Assembly: GCA_017651465.1 (NCBI GenBank)
Contig: JAGCCX010000005.1
Span: 1 to 64,000 of the forward strand
Length of the DNA stretch: 64,000 nt
Source: Bacteroidales bacterium
GTDB lineage: Bacteria > Bacteroidota > Bacteroidia > Bacteroidales > UBA932
Reading direction: 5' to 3'
Shown here: positions 1 to 9,047 of the stretch, piece by piece
How the letters are laid out: every line of letters starts with the position of its first letter
How positions within the stretch are numbered: position 1 is the stretch's first letter
The notes under the pieces: model-generated
Seen by the model: only the letters and a program-made list of their open reading frames with translations
Database searches by the model: none
What the model was told of the DNA's origin: nothing
Made by a program: the position numbers and the translations under genes

Positions 1-39
1 CCTTTTTAAATAGTTTTTTGGTCATAATGTAGTAATTAT

Positions 40-2208
40 TTATGATTTTGGTGTATCTGTCATATCGAATTCGAGAATTCCTCCGGAAATAATGTCTTCG
101 TGAGAAATGCAGATTCCTTCGACCGGCTGCCCGTTAAGGCGCACTTCTTTTACATATTTATTCTGTTCGCTCAATCCCAAGGCTTTGACTGTGAAGGTCT
201 TGCCTCCATTGAGATGGAGCGTCATTTGTTCTATCTGGGGAGCGCCCAGCACATATTTCCCGTTAGCAGGATCGAAGGGGTAGAATCCCATCGCGGAGAA
301 AAGATACCAGGCAGACATCTGGCCGCAGTCGTCGTTGCCGCAGAGCCCGTCGGGCAAAGGCCTGTAGAACCTGTCGAAGACTTCCCTTACAAGGGACTCG
401 GTCTTCCAGGGCTTGCCAGCAAACTGGTAGAGGTAGGCTACGTGGTGGCTGGGTTCGTTGCCGTGGGCATACTGGCCGATGAGCCCGGTAACGTCGCCAT
501 TGAAACCGGTGTTGTTCTCGCTCACTGTGTCAAGGAAGAAGAGGGAGTCGAGCTTGGTCTCGAAGCTGTCGGGCCCGCCCAGCAATTCTATGAGTCTTTC
601 GGGGCTCTGCTGCACGTGCCAGGTGTATTGCCAGGCATTGCCTTCGGTGTAGTCTCCGCCGTGGGTAGAGGCGTGCGAGAGCTCGAATCGGTCGAAGGGA
701 GTCCTCCAGTTGCCATTTGAGTCCTTGCCCCTCACCAGCTGTGTCTCGGGGTCGAAAAGGTTCTCCCAGTTACGGGAGCGGGAGCGGAAGAATTCCGCAT
801 CCTCAGTGTGGCCGAGGGCATCGGCCAGCAGGGAAGCGCAGTAGTCGTCGTAGCACATTTCCATAGTGCACGACACGGACTCCTTCTCCACCAGGTCGAA
901 GGGATAGTAGCCGTACCGGTCCATCACGTCGAAGCGTGAAGAACGTTCGTGGTTGGTGGTGAGGCTGGTCTTCACCGCCTGCCAGGCCTGCTCCTTGTCA
1001 AAGCCGTCAAATCCTTTGAGGCAGGCATCCACCACGGTAGGAACGGCGTGATTGCCTATCATACAATGCGTTTCAGTGCCCCAGAGAGCCCATATGGGCA
1101 GATAGCCCTGAGCGTCGAACTGCTCCAGCATACTCTGCACAAAGTCACCCACCATCTCGGGGTTGAGGATGGTATAGAGCGGGTTTGCGGCACGATATGT
1201 ATCCCAGAGCGAGAAAGTCGAATAGAACTTGCCGTTTCCGGAAGTGCGTACCTGATGCGCGGCGTCGCGGTAGCGGCCGTCGGTATCGGCTATGTTATTG
1301 GGCTGTATGTACAGGTGATAAAGGCTGGTGTAAACATTCTTTTTCTGCTCCTCGCGGCCTTTGACGTCAACCCTCGAGAGCAATTCGTGCCATTTTGCGT
1401 GAGCCTGTTTGCGAATACCCCCGAAGTCCCAGCCGCGGTCTTCGGCCTGCATCGATGCGAGGGCGCCCTCGACGCTCACGGTGGACATAGCCACTTTTAC
1501 GCTGAGATTCTTGGCACCGGGAGCGAACTGGAGTATAACCTTGTCGGCCTTTTCCTTGCCCGTGAGTTCGAGCTGGGCCTTGTCCAGATAGGGTTCGGAG
1601 AACTTCATCACAAAGTACCACTCCCTCTGGGTCCAGTTCTTGGTCACCAGCCGTCCGCAGATGGTGCTGGCGTCGGGGTATTCGATGCTTGCCTCGAGCA
1701 CGTGGAACAGCAGGTTGCCGGGAGAATTAACATTTCCGTTCTGGAAATCGACATAGAGTTTACGGCTCGACGGGTCGGCATACTTGAGATTGTAATGCGC
1801 CACGTGTTCGGTGGCGGTCATCTCAACCGAGATACCGTTGACGAAGTCCACGCTGCAGTAGCCGGGAGTGGAGAAGAGCGATTCCTTGACATAAGGATTG
1901 TCGTGTTCCGGCTCGTCGGTGCTGAACGGAAGTATGAGCACGTCGCCCAGGTCGAGGCATCCGGTGCCGTTCAAGTGGGTCTGCGAGAAGCCTATCAGGG
2001 TGCTGTCGGCAATATTGAAACCCGAGCAGTACTCCCAGCGGCAGTTGCCGGAATCCGGACTGGGCTGCACCATTCCGAAGGGGACGCAGGCACCCGGGAA
2101 GGTGTGTCCGTTGTCGGCGGTACCGACCAGTGGATCGGCATATTTGCACACATCTGTACTGCAGGAGGCCAGCAGCAGGCCGGCGGCAATCAAAGCTTTA
2201 AGATTCAT
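40..2208 (-). CDS. GH92 alpha-mannosidase, exported lipoprotein
   Basis: A 722-residue exo-acting alpha-mannosidase of family GH92, the calcium-dependent inverting enzymes that Bacteroidales use on N-glycans and fungal mannans. The N-terminus has a short lipoprotein signal ending in LLASC (Cys16), so it is probably membrane-anchored. Two family signatures are intact: GNEPSHH, with the likely acid residue Glu585, and GNDDCGQMSAWY, with the likely base residues Asp626/Asp627. The length is typical for the family. The start codon overlaps the stop of the upstream FAD oxidoreductase gene (ATGA), so the two are translationally coupled at the end of a long polysaccharide-utilisation operon. Linkage specificity (alpha-1,2, 1,3 or 1,6) cannot be read from sequence. 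Confidence 0.95.
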   Translation of the reverse strand: MNLKALIAAGLLLASCSTDVCKYADPLVGTADNGHTFPGACVPFGMVQPSPDSGNCRWEYCSGFNIADSTLIGFSQTHLNGTGCLDLGDVLILPFSTDEPEHDNPYVKESLFSTPGYCSVDFVNGISVEMTATEHVAHYNLKYADPSSRKLYVDFQNGNVNSPGNLLFHVLEASIEYPDASTICGRLVTKNWTQREWYFVMKFSEPYLDKAQLELTGKEKADKVILQFAPGAKNLSVKVAMSTVSVEGALASMQAEDRGWDFGGIRKQAHAKWHELLSRVDVKGREEQKKNVYTSLYHLYIQPNNIADTDGRYRDAAHQVRTSGNGKFYSTFSLWDTYRAANPLYTILNPEMVGDFVQSMLEQFDAQGYLPIWALWGTETHCMIGNHAVPTVVDACLKGFDGFDKEQAWQAVKTSLTTNHERSSRFDVMDRYGYYPFDLVEKESVSCTMEMCYDDYCASLLADALGHTEDAEFFRSRSRNWENLFDPETQLVRGKDSNGNWRTPFDRFELSHASTHGGDYTEGNAWQYTWHVQQSPERLIELLGGPDSFETKLDSLFFLDTVSENNTGFNGDVTGLIGQYAHGNEPSHHVAYLYQFAGKPWKTESLVREVFDRFYRPLPDGLCGNDDCGQMSAWYLFSAMGFYPFDPANGKYVLGAPQIEQMTLHLNGGKTFTVKALGLSEQNKYVKEVRLNGQPVEGICISHEDIISGGILEFDMTDTPKS

Positions 2209-4103
2209 ATTCTTTCGTATATGTATTGTAGTATTTCCTTTCTGATTCGGAGGTTTCCGGGAATGTCCAGGCCGGACAGGGCCCGGAACGACTCGATCTC
2301 CTCGTCGCTGACCTCATCCTGGAGGCGCGCTTCCCAGCCGGGTATGTATCCGGCCAGGGCCATTTTCTGCACCATTGCAAAATCGGGCGACGAGGGGCTG
2401 ACGTCCCGGAAATAAATGAGCGAGGCGCCGCCGGCGAGAAGCTCGTCCTGAATCTGGCCGACGTTGAGTTCCTGAACCGCCAGGCCGCTCTTGACCGCCT
2501 GGGCAGCCGCTACTCCAGCCGCCTGCCCCAGGGCCATCCAGCAAGGTTCCATCCGCATAGTGGAGAAACCCACGTGACTGCCGGAAACCGGCACGGGGAA
2601 CAGCAGGTTGCGTACTTTCTTGGGGACCATAACCCCGAGGGGAATGGTGTAGGGGACGCTCTCGTAACCGAAAAAGCCGTCCAGATGCGCCCTGCCTTCT
2701 TCTCTTTTATGACAGGCGTGAGAATCCAGGGCGTAATGGCTGGAGGCTATGCTCTCGGGGTGTACAGGGGGCCTCTGGCCTTCGGCTACCGCAATGGCGT
2801 CGATGGCGGTGAAGAAATATGTACCTTCCATCCTGCGTCCCTCGCGCACATAGACCTGACGGGGGAAATAGCCGTTGTCGGTGTATTCGCCTGAAGAGAG
2901 TCCCCAGCGGCGGCATTCCTTGCGGAACTGCCGGGGCAGGGCCTTGTCGTTCTGCACGAACCACAGAAGGCCCAGGGTGTAGTCTTTGAGGCGCTCGGCA
3001 AAGCGGTCACGCCACTCCCAGGTGGCAGTAGGCCAGGGCCAGTTCTCTTCGGGCAAGTCGGTGGAAATGAAGGCCATATGCTGGTTGTTGGCGTCGGTCT
3101 TGCCGTTTGGCAGTTTGACCATATTGGTCACCTTGGCCATACCCCAGGGATCTCCTGGGATTATGCTCCGTCCTCCGGCCTTGAGGGCAGCGCGGTTGGC
3201 CTCGTAGTCGGCCTCACCAAGATTTGCACTCTCTATTCCGGTGTTCCGGCCCGTCCATACGTCTTCGACAAGGGAAGCATATTCCTCCCTGTTGTAGCCT
3301 GCGGGCTTACGGATTGCGACCTTGGCCTTCTTGTCGGTAGTGAGGCAGAGCCGGTAATTGTAGGCCTGCACGGCATTGTCGCCCTGGTAGGTGGTACCTT
3401 CGGACTCAAAGCCGTCGAAGCCGTTGAAGCTGCTCCTGGTGCCCTTGCCGAACTGAACGCCCCAGTGACGGTATATCCTTCCCGAGCACGGCTCGCCGTA
3501 CTCGGAGCGGGATTCCCGGCCCAGGCGGTAGGGAACGTTTGCCGCGGCTGCCAGGTCGCCCTCGTAGGTAGCGTCCACAAACACGCCGGCGGTATAAACC
3601 TCACTCGCGCCGCTTTCCCTGTCGAGAACGCGTATGGACACTATGTCGGAGCCGTTCATTTCGAGGTTGGCGGGGTCGCTGTCGAACTGCCTCAAGCAGA
3701 GCACCGTGATTCTATCTTTGTGCTCTCCGAGCATATCGAGGAAGGTCTTTTCGGCCACCGAGGGCTCGAAATGATAACCGTCGCTGCAGTCGGCGAGCTG
3801 CTGGGAATCGGGGCCGTAGGTATTGAGATAGTACTGCCTGTTGCGCTGTACGAACTCCAGGAACAGGCCTGCCGTGGCGCCGCGGGTGGTGATGTCGGTG
3901 GCTCCCAGCCCGTTGGCGGGAAGGCCTCCTATGTGCGAGCTGCGCTCCAGCAGCAGGACGTTCATACCCTGCCTGGCCGCCGAGATACTGGTGCATATTC
4001 CGCCCGGCGTAGCACCCACCACCACTACGTCGTAGCGGCTTTGGCCGCGGGCGCAGAGCAGGCAGAGTGCCGTTCCGAGGAGTATGCAGAGCAATTTCTT
4101 CAT
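2205..4103 (-). CDS. FAD-dependent oxidoreductase, exported (copy 1)
   Basis: A protein of about 632 residues of the FAD_oxidored type found in Bacteroidetes glycan operons. A signal peptide (MKKLLCILL...) is followed by the dinucleotide-binding strand RYDVVVVGATPGG and the GGLPANGLGATDI segment, which follows the FAD-binding fold. The open frame extends nine codons further upstream, but the ATG at 4103 gives a proper signal peptide and lies directly after the stop of the esterase gene, so I use that start. It is a paralogue of the gene at 9044-11032 but lacks that protein's C-terminal beta domain. The substrate is unknown. A periplasmic sugar or polyol oxidation would fit the surrounding glycosidases, but that is inference. 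Confidence 0.88.
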   Translation of the reverse strand: MKKLLCILLGTALCLLCARGQSRYDVVVVGATPGGICTSISAARQGMNVLLLERSSHIGGLPANGLGATDITTRGATAGLFLEFVQRNRQYYLNTYGPDSQQLADCSDGYHFEPSVAEKTFLDMLGEHKDRITVLCLRQFDSDPANLEMNGSDIVSIRVLDRESGASEVYTAGVFVDATYEGDLAAAANVPYRLGRESRSEYGEPCSGRIYRHWGVQFGKGTRSSFNGFDGFESEGTTYQGDNAVQAYNYRLCLTTDKKAKVAIRKPAGYNREEYASLVEDVWTGRNTGIESANLGEADYEANRAALKAGGRSIIPGDPWGMAKVTNMVKLPNGKTDANNQHMAFISTDLPEENWPWPTATWEWRDRFAERLKDYTLGLLWFVQNDKALPRQFRKECRRWGLSSGEYTDNGYFPRQVYVREGRRMEGTYFFTAIDAIAVAEGQRPPVHPESIASSHYALDSHACHKREEGRAHLDGFFGYESVPYTIPLGVMVPKKVRNLLFPVPVSGSHVGFSTMRMEPCWMALGQAAGVAAAQAVKSGLAVQELNVGQIQDELLAGGASLIYFRDVSPSSPDFAMVQKMALAGYIPGWEARLQDEVSDEEIESFRALSGLDIPGNLRIRKEILQYIYERI

Positions 4104-4104
4104 T

Positions 4105-5082
4105 CTACAGGTAGCGCTGGGCGGTGACAAGCATCTTCATCACCATAGGTTCGAAAAGGTCGGTGTCGTTGAATCCGTTGTGGGAGTACCAGTCTTTGTA
4201 GATAAGGTCGTACTTGACTCCCTTCTCGCGCAGGGCGCGGGTAAAGGTCTTGACCTGGGCCTTGTCCACCAGGGTGTCGCCGCCGGTAAAGGTCAGCAGG
4301 CAGTAGGGCGCTCCGGAATGGACGAAAGTCACGGGAGAGCACTCCGCCCTGGATTCGGCGCTGGACAGGTTGAAATACTGGTCGTGGCGGCTGGACGGAA
4401 CGTAGTCGGGCACGGTGTTGACCAGATCGTAGATGCCGTTGAGGCTGATGAGCAGCTTGGTGCCTGGTGTCCTCATCGCTGCGTAGGCGGCCAGATGTCC
4501 GCCTGCGGAGTGTCCGGCAAAGCCGAAGCGCTCGGGATCGAGGTTATACTCTTCGGCGTGCTCGCAGATGAATTTCAGGGCATCCTGTATGTCCTGCCAG
4601 GTGTCGGCGAAAACCGCACCCTGGGTAAGGAGCGAATAGGAAATGCGCACTCCCGCTATGCCGTTGCCGGCCAGGAAGCGCGACTGCAGGCTGTGTGCCC
4701 CGTAATTGCCGGTATGCCAGCCTCCGCCGTGTATCCATACTATGAACGGGAGCTTCTTGCCTTGCCTGTCCCTGGGGAGGTCCAGGGCCAGCTTGAGCTC
4801 ATAGGAGGGGTACTTCTTGTACACGAGCTCTATAGTCTCGCAGTGGTGGAAGTCGTCGTCCTTGAGGAAGCACCTTGAACGGTAGAAGGGCTCGAACATA
4901 TCGGCCGGCACCTTCTCCATATCGAAAATCTGGTGGCTGACTATCTTTGCCTCGTCCAGGAGCTTGTAACCGCCTTTGACCCTGAGGAGCTCAAGGCCGT
5001 AACGGTTGATTATCCTGTCCTGGGCCAGAAGAGCCGAGGCGGAGAGGCACAGAAGGCAGCAAAGGCTGAGTATCTTTCTCAT
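4105..5082 (-). CDS. Secreted alpha/beta-hydrolase carbohydrate esterase-like
   Basis: A 325-residue alpha/beta hydrolase with a signal peptide (MRKILSLCC...). The oxyanion-hole motif is HGGGW. The nucleophile elbow is GHSAGG with Ser192. A GGDTLVD segment supplies the likely acid and SHNGFND the likely histidine. This matches the acetyl-esterase/BD-FAE-like group that removes acyl groups from plant or host glycans. The open frame runs 66 codons further upstream, but the ATG at 5082 overlaps the stop of the GH97 gene (ATGA) and is followed by a good signal peptide. The operon position suggests it de-esterifies the substrate so that the glycosidases can act. Acyl specificity is not determinable here. 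Confidence 0.85.
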   Translation of the reverse strand: MRKILSLCCLLCLSASALLAQDRIINRYGLELLRVKGGYKLLDEAKIVSHQIFDMEKVPADMFEPFYRSRCFLKDDDFHHCETIELVYKKYPSYELKLALDLPRDRQGKKLPFIVWIHGGGWHTGNYGAHSLQSRFLAGNGIAGVRISYSLLTQGAVFADTWQDIQDALKFICEHAEEYNLDPERFGFAGHSAGGHLAAYAAMRTPGTKLLISLNGIYDLVNTVPDYVPSSRHDQYFNLSSAESRAECSPVTFVHSGAPYCLLTFTGGDTLVDKAQVKTFTRALREKGVKYDLIYKDWYSHNGFNDTDLFEPMVMKMLVTAQRYL

Positions 5083-7082
5083 ATCTTGGTGAATCTTATA
5101 GCGTATCCGCCGCCGGGAGCTATCCGGAGATGGATGGTCCCGCCGGACGATACTTCGGTGTAGCAATGCTTGTAGTCGTTGGCGTTGCGGGAGGCGTTGA
5201 CTCCGTCGCAGAAGATTTCCGCACGGTAGCGCCCCTCGGGAAGGAAGGACAGGTCGAGGCTGACCTCGCGTCCGTTCCACGATGCCAGGGAGCCCACATA
5301 CCAGTTGCCGTCGTAGGCCTGGCGGGCAATGGTCTCATACTCTCCCAGGCGGCCTTCCAGGGCTATGGTTTCCGCCCACACTGTGGGAACGGAGGTTATG
5401 AAGCTGGTGCATTCCTGCTCCTTGATATAGTTGGAAGGGGAGTCGCAGAGCATATTGAGCGGAGAGTCGAATACGATGTACTCCGCTATCTGGCGGCAGC
5501 GGGTGCCCTGGCTCATAGGCTCCGACCACACCGAGCGGTAGTTCTCGCGGGTGCCGTTGCGCATAGCGCCCTGGGTGTAGTCAACCGGACCGTTGATGGA
5601 GCGTATGAAGGGGAAGGCCACGTCGTACTCCACCAGGTCGCAGCTGTAAGAGGGGTTCTTGAGCTGCTCCAGGCCGTGTACGCCCTCGAAATTGAGTACG
5701 TTGGGGTAGGTGCGGTTAAGCCCGGCAGGCTTGGCGCCCCCGTGAAAATCCAGCACCACCTTGTTGCGGAGGGCTATTTCGGCGGCCTTGTAGTAGAACT
5801 CGTTCATCAGCTGGTCGTCACGGCCTATGGCGTCGAGCTTGAAGCCCTTTATGCCCATTGCCGCATAGTCGGATATGATTTTGTCCATATCCTTCTGGAA
5901 CACATAGTAGCCCACCCAGAGCATCAGGGACACACCCTTGGAGTCTGCGTAGCTAATGAGTTCCGGGAGATCGATCTGGGGCACCACGGCAAAGGCGCTG
6001 CCCGCCATTCGGTCGTACCAGCCGTCGTCCAGCACCACGTAAGGGATGCCGTTGGCGGCTGCAAAGTCGATGAAATATTTGTAAGTCTCGTTGTTCACTC
6101 CGGACTCGAAGTCCACTCCGGTAAGATTGCGGTCGTTCCACCAGTCCCAGGCTATCATTCCGGGGCGCACCCAGGAGAAATCGGCCTTGACGGTGGGGCG
6201 TGCGAGCTTGAATACCAGATTGTTGTCGAGCAGCTGGCGGTCTTCGACACTCACTGCCACCACCCTCCAGGGGAAGCTCTCTCCCGCCTTGCACAGGGCG
6301 ATGAACTCCTCCCTGTCCACTACCACCTGGTTGTGCCCGCCCACCGTTACCGACGGGTCGTGGCTTCCCTGGCGGAGTGTCCTGGGATAGGGTGCGAACA
6401 CCCCGCGGAGGGTAGTGCCACCCTCGCCCAGAAGGTACATTCCCGGGTAGTGCTCGAGCTCCGATTCGGTGATGCAGAACTTCTTGCCGTCCCCGGCCTC
6501 CACCAGCACGGGGAGGAAGGCCAGCTGGCCGCTGCGCCACTGGCTTACGGGAGTGCGGGCATAGACGTTCTCGAAGGTGTTGAAGAACTGCTTGTCGAAG
6601 CTGCCTGTCTTCTTGACATAAGGAATCCAGGCGGTGCGGTCGGCGCCGAGGTCGAAGCGGCTGTCTTCCGAGTACACCTGAATGTCTTTCTTGCCCGTAT
6701 AGACGAAGTGCCAGGCGGCTCCCTCGTCATAGGCCCTCACCACCAGGTTGTAGCCGTCTCGGCCCACCAGGGTGAGTTCGTTGCAGACATTTCGCTCGTA
6801 AGCCCTTTTGTAGATCGGGGTAGGGAAAGTTTCGTCGATATGGCGGCAGCTGCTCTTGCGCACGCGGAATTTACGGCCGATCTCTCCGGCGCTGGTGCTC
6901 ATACCCAGGCTGCCGGAAACCAGGCAGTCGTTCTCGTGGCACACTGAGTAGCCGAGCTGGTCGCCTACGCTGATCTGCACTTTGATCCTGCCGTCGGGAG
7001 ATGCCACGCTGTACTGCCCCCGGGCGCACAGCGGCAGGCCCGGAAGCAGGACGGCGAGCAATATGACGAGTCGTTTGAGCAT
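5079..7082 (-). CDS. GH97 alpha-glycosidase (SusB family)
   Basis: A 667-residue exported enzyme of family GH97, which holds inverting alpha-glucosidases (SusB) and retaining alpha-galactosidases. Visible parts are a signal peptide, an N-terminal beta domain, a (beta/alpha)8 barrel from about residue 300 (PGMIAWDWWNDRN, VVLDDGWYD) and a C-terminal beta domain. The barrel carries KLDAIGRDDQ with Asp417 and NFEGVHGLEQ with Glu466. An acidic residue at the Asp417 position is characteristic of the retaining, galactosidase-like branch, whereas SusB-type enzymes lack it. I therefore lean to a retaining enzyme, but an alignment is needed. The start overlaps the stop of the small exported protein gene by one base (TAATG). 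Confidence 0.92.
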   Translation of the reverse strand: MLKRLVILLAVLLPGLPLCARGQYSVASPDGRIKVQISVGDQLGYSVCHENDCLVSGSLGMSTSAGEIGRKFRVRKSSCRHIDETFPTPIYKRAYERNVCNELTLVGRDGYNLVVRAYDEGAAWHFVYTGKKDIQVYSEDSRFDLGADRTAWIPYVKKTGSFDKQFFNTFENVYARTPVSQWRSGQLAFLPVLVEAGDGKKFCITESELEHYPGMYLLGEGGTTLRGVFAPYPRTLRQGSHDPSVTVGGHNQVVVDREEFIALCKAGESFPWRVVAVSVEDRQLLDNNLVFKLARPTVKADFSWVRPGMIAWDWWNDRNLTGVDFESGVNNETYKYFIDFAAANGIPYVVLDDGWYDRMAGSAFAVVPQIDLPELISYADSKGVSLMLWVGYYVFQKDMDKIISDYAAMGIKGFKLDAIGRDDQLMNEFYYKAAEIALRNKVVLDFHGGAKPAGLNRTYPNVLNFEGVHGLEQLKNPSYSCDLVEYDVAFPFIRSINGPVDYTQGAMRNGTRENYRSVWSEPMSQGTRCRQIAEYIVFDSPLNMLCDSPSNYIKEQECTSFITSVPTVWAETIALEGRLGEYETIARQAYDGNWYVGSLASWNGREVSLDLSFLPEGRYRAEIFCDGVNASRNANDYKHCYTEVSSGGTIHLRIAPGGGYAIRFTKI

Positions 7083-7672
7083 TATTTCTTAACACGCTTG
7101 GGACCTACGCTCACGTCGTCGATTCTGAACACGCAGCCGTAGCCGTTCTGGCGGAAACGGATTGAGAGTTTCTCCTTGTTGGGAAGGGGAGAAGTGCGGC
7201 GGTAGGTGAATACCAGCTCGGAGCCCTCGTCGGTGGAGAGGGGTTCGAAATCAAGTTCGGTCCACCTCAGGCCGTCCTCGGTCCATTCGACCACCAGGTC
7301 GGTACCGTCGAAGCGGCGTACGCCCTTCATAAGTGCAAAACCCACAACGGGCTTCTTGATGCCCATAGTGTTGATGCCGTTGATCTGGAAATAGCAATTG
7401 TGCTTGTCGGAGATACGCACGTTGCAGCCACGGGAAGCTTCGTTGCCGAACTGGGTCTTGTAGGAGGCGTTCTTGGGGGTCGCGCCGGTGTACTGAACCT
7501 CGGCGTCGCCCTCGTAGGTAAACTGTCCGCTGTAGCGGAAGCCGTTCTCCTCATTGAGGTCTGAGGCACTCATCATCACGGGAAGGGTTCCCATTGTCTC
7601 TTCGAATTCCTGGGCAAAGGCCGGAGCTGCGAAGCAAACGGCGATTGCGGCTAAAATCATTCTGGTTTTCAT
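7082..7672 (-). CDS. Small exported protein of unknown family
   Basis: A 196-residue protein with a clear signal peptide (cleavage near APAFAQ) and a mature part rich in beta strands, ending in FRIDDVSVGPKRVKK. I do not recognise the family. The fold looks like a jelly-roll domain of the kind attached to secreted enzymes, and the C-terminal IDDVSV segment resembles the last strand of such domains. No catalytic motif is visible. It is inside the operon, five bases after the GH28-like gene and overlapping the GH97 start by one base, so it is expressed with the glycosidases. It may be a carbohydrate-binding accessory; that is inference. Confidence 0.7.
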   Translation of the reverse strand: MKTRMILAAIAVCFAAPAFAQEFEETMGTLPVMMSASDLNEENGFRYSGQFTYEGDAEVQYTGATPKNASYKTQFGNEASRGCNVRISDKHNCYFQINGINTMGIKKPVVGFALMKGVRRFDGTDLVVEWTEDGLRWTELDFEPLSTDEGSELVFTYRRTSPLPNKEKLSIRFRQNGYGCVFRIDDVSVGPKRVKK

Positions 7673-7676
7673 TGTG

Positions 7677-9047
7677 TTACTGTTTGATGTTAATGTTTTT
7701 TACGTATTCGTTGCACTTTAAATCTGCAGTGGAGACGGCTTTCCCGTTTACCACCACATTGCTGATACTCACGTTCTCTACGAGATGACTCTCGTCGTAT
7801 CCAAGCAGCTGTACCACCGGGTTGATGACTTTGTCGGCTGTGATATTTTCAAATACCACACCATCAATGTGGCCCCTCTCGTCGCTGCTGCTCCAGATGG
7901 CGTTGTTGATCCAGAGCGAGATGAAGTTGCGGCTCTCTTCGAAACGCAGGTTGCGGAACACGATGTCCGAAACCCTGGCCTGGTCGCAGTGGTACACGCG
8001 CATACTCCATTCCCGGCCCTTGTCGTGTATGATGTCGCAGTCTTCAAAGACTACGCCTGAAACATCCTTGCGCAGCTCGGCGCCTATGCTGACGGCGTGC
8101 GCCACTTCGTTCCAGAGCACGTTGTGGTATGCGTGCACGTTCCTGCAGGGTCCTCCGCTCTGGAGGGTCTTCACGACAATCAGGTCGTCGAGGGTGCGGA
8201 TGAAGCAGTTGCGCACGATGACATTCTCGCTGTTGCAGATATCGATTCCGTCGGAGTTGGCCCGGTATCCGAGTATCTTGACCCCGTCGATAATGACGTT
8301 CTTGCTGTTTCTCACCGGGAGGGTCCAAACGCTGCCGTCCCTGAGGGTGATTCCTTCTACGGAGATGTTGTTGCCGTTGATTGAAAGCAGGTGGGTGGTG
8401 AGCGTGGAACAGAGGGAGCCGTCCACTATGCCGCGGCCGCGCACTTTGATGTTGTCGCCGATGAGGGAAATCACCGGTGAGCAGATTCCGGTCTGGGCGT
8501 TGAGGTACATCTCTCCGTAGAGCACGGCGCCGCGGTCGATGTAGAGCGTCTGGTTTGAGCGGATGATTATCCTTGACACGTGGTGCTCTCCGGGGCCGTA
8601 ATAGATGACGTTCGGGTCGGAGAAGTCGATGTAGTCTTCTTCCGGCGCATCGGTAAAGATGTGGAGGGAATGGATCTCGTCGCCGTCTATCTCGAGCGTA
8701 AGTTTGTCGCCGGGGACGGCTTCAAAGGTGATTTCGCGCCCTTTGACGACGGGCTTGATTCCGCGGGACGAAGGAAGCACCTTGGCGGAGTTCACGTCCT
8801 TGTTCAGCTTTACTTTTACGGTGGAGGGCTTTGAAATGTCTGCCGAGCAGAACGCTGCCATCTCGTAAATGTCGGCGGAACCGTGTTTGTCGTCCATCCC
8901 CTTCATACGCATCAGGCTGTCGGCAGGAGAAACCTTGACGGGGTACACCGTGACTTTCTTTCCGGCCACGGTTACGCTGAAGTCCGGCTTGGCGTGAAGC
9001 GAAAGAGCACACGCGGCAAGCAGAAGTATGGATGCTAGTCTTTTCAT
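7677..9047 (-). CDS. GH28-like parallel beta-helix glycosidase
   Basis: A 456-residue exported protein with the right-handed beta-helix layout of GH28 (polygalacturonase and related exo-enzymes). After the signal peptide comes a beta domain, then helix coils from about residue 145. The conserved aspartates are present in NSDGID (Asp266) and TLDDLIVV (Asp287/Asp288). The later GHG and RIK motifs of classical polygalacturonases are not present in recognisable form (SIGAELRK occupies the region), so substrate or activity may differ from pectin. The start overlaps the stop of the FAD oxidoreductase gene (ATGA). It could act on rhamnogalacturonan-like or other uronic-acid-containing chains. Confidence 0.8.
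   Translation of the reverse strand: MKRLASILLLAACALSLHAKPDFSVTVAGKKVTVYPVKVSPADSLMRMKGMDDKHGSADIYEMAAFCSADISKPSTVKVKLNKDVNSAKVLPSSRGIKPVVKGREITFEAVPGDKLTLEIDGDEIHSLHIFTDAPEEDYIDFSDPNVIYYGPGEHHVSRIIIRSNQTLYIDRGAVLYGEMYLNAQTGICSPVISLIGDNIKVRGRGIVDGSLCSTLTTHLLSINGNNISVEGITLRDGSVWTLPVRNSKNVIIDGVKILGYRANSDGIDICNSENVIVRNCFIRTLDDLIVVKTLQSGGPCRNVHAYHNVLWNEVAHAVSIGAELRKDVSGVVFEDCDIIHDKGREWSMRVYHCDQARVSDIVFRNLRFEESRNFISLWINNAIWSSSDERGHIDGVVFENITADKVINPVVQLLGYDESHLVENVSISNVVVNGKAVSTADLKCNEYVKNINIKQ

Noticed and set aside
1..39. Terminator after GH92
   Set aside because: The sequence is AT-rich with T runs, but no stem can be formed within the window.
949..2415. 488-codon plus-strand ORF
   Set aside because: It lies opposite the GH92 gene, which has clear family motifs. 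Long antisense frames are common in this GC-rich sequence.
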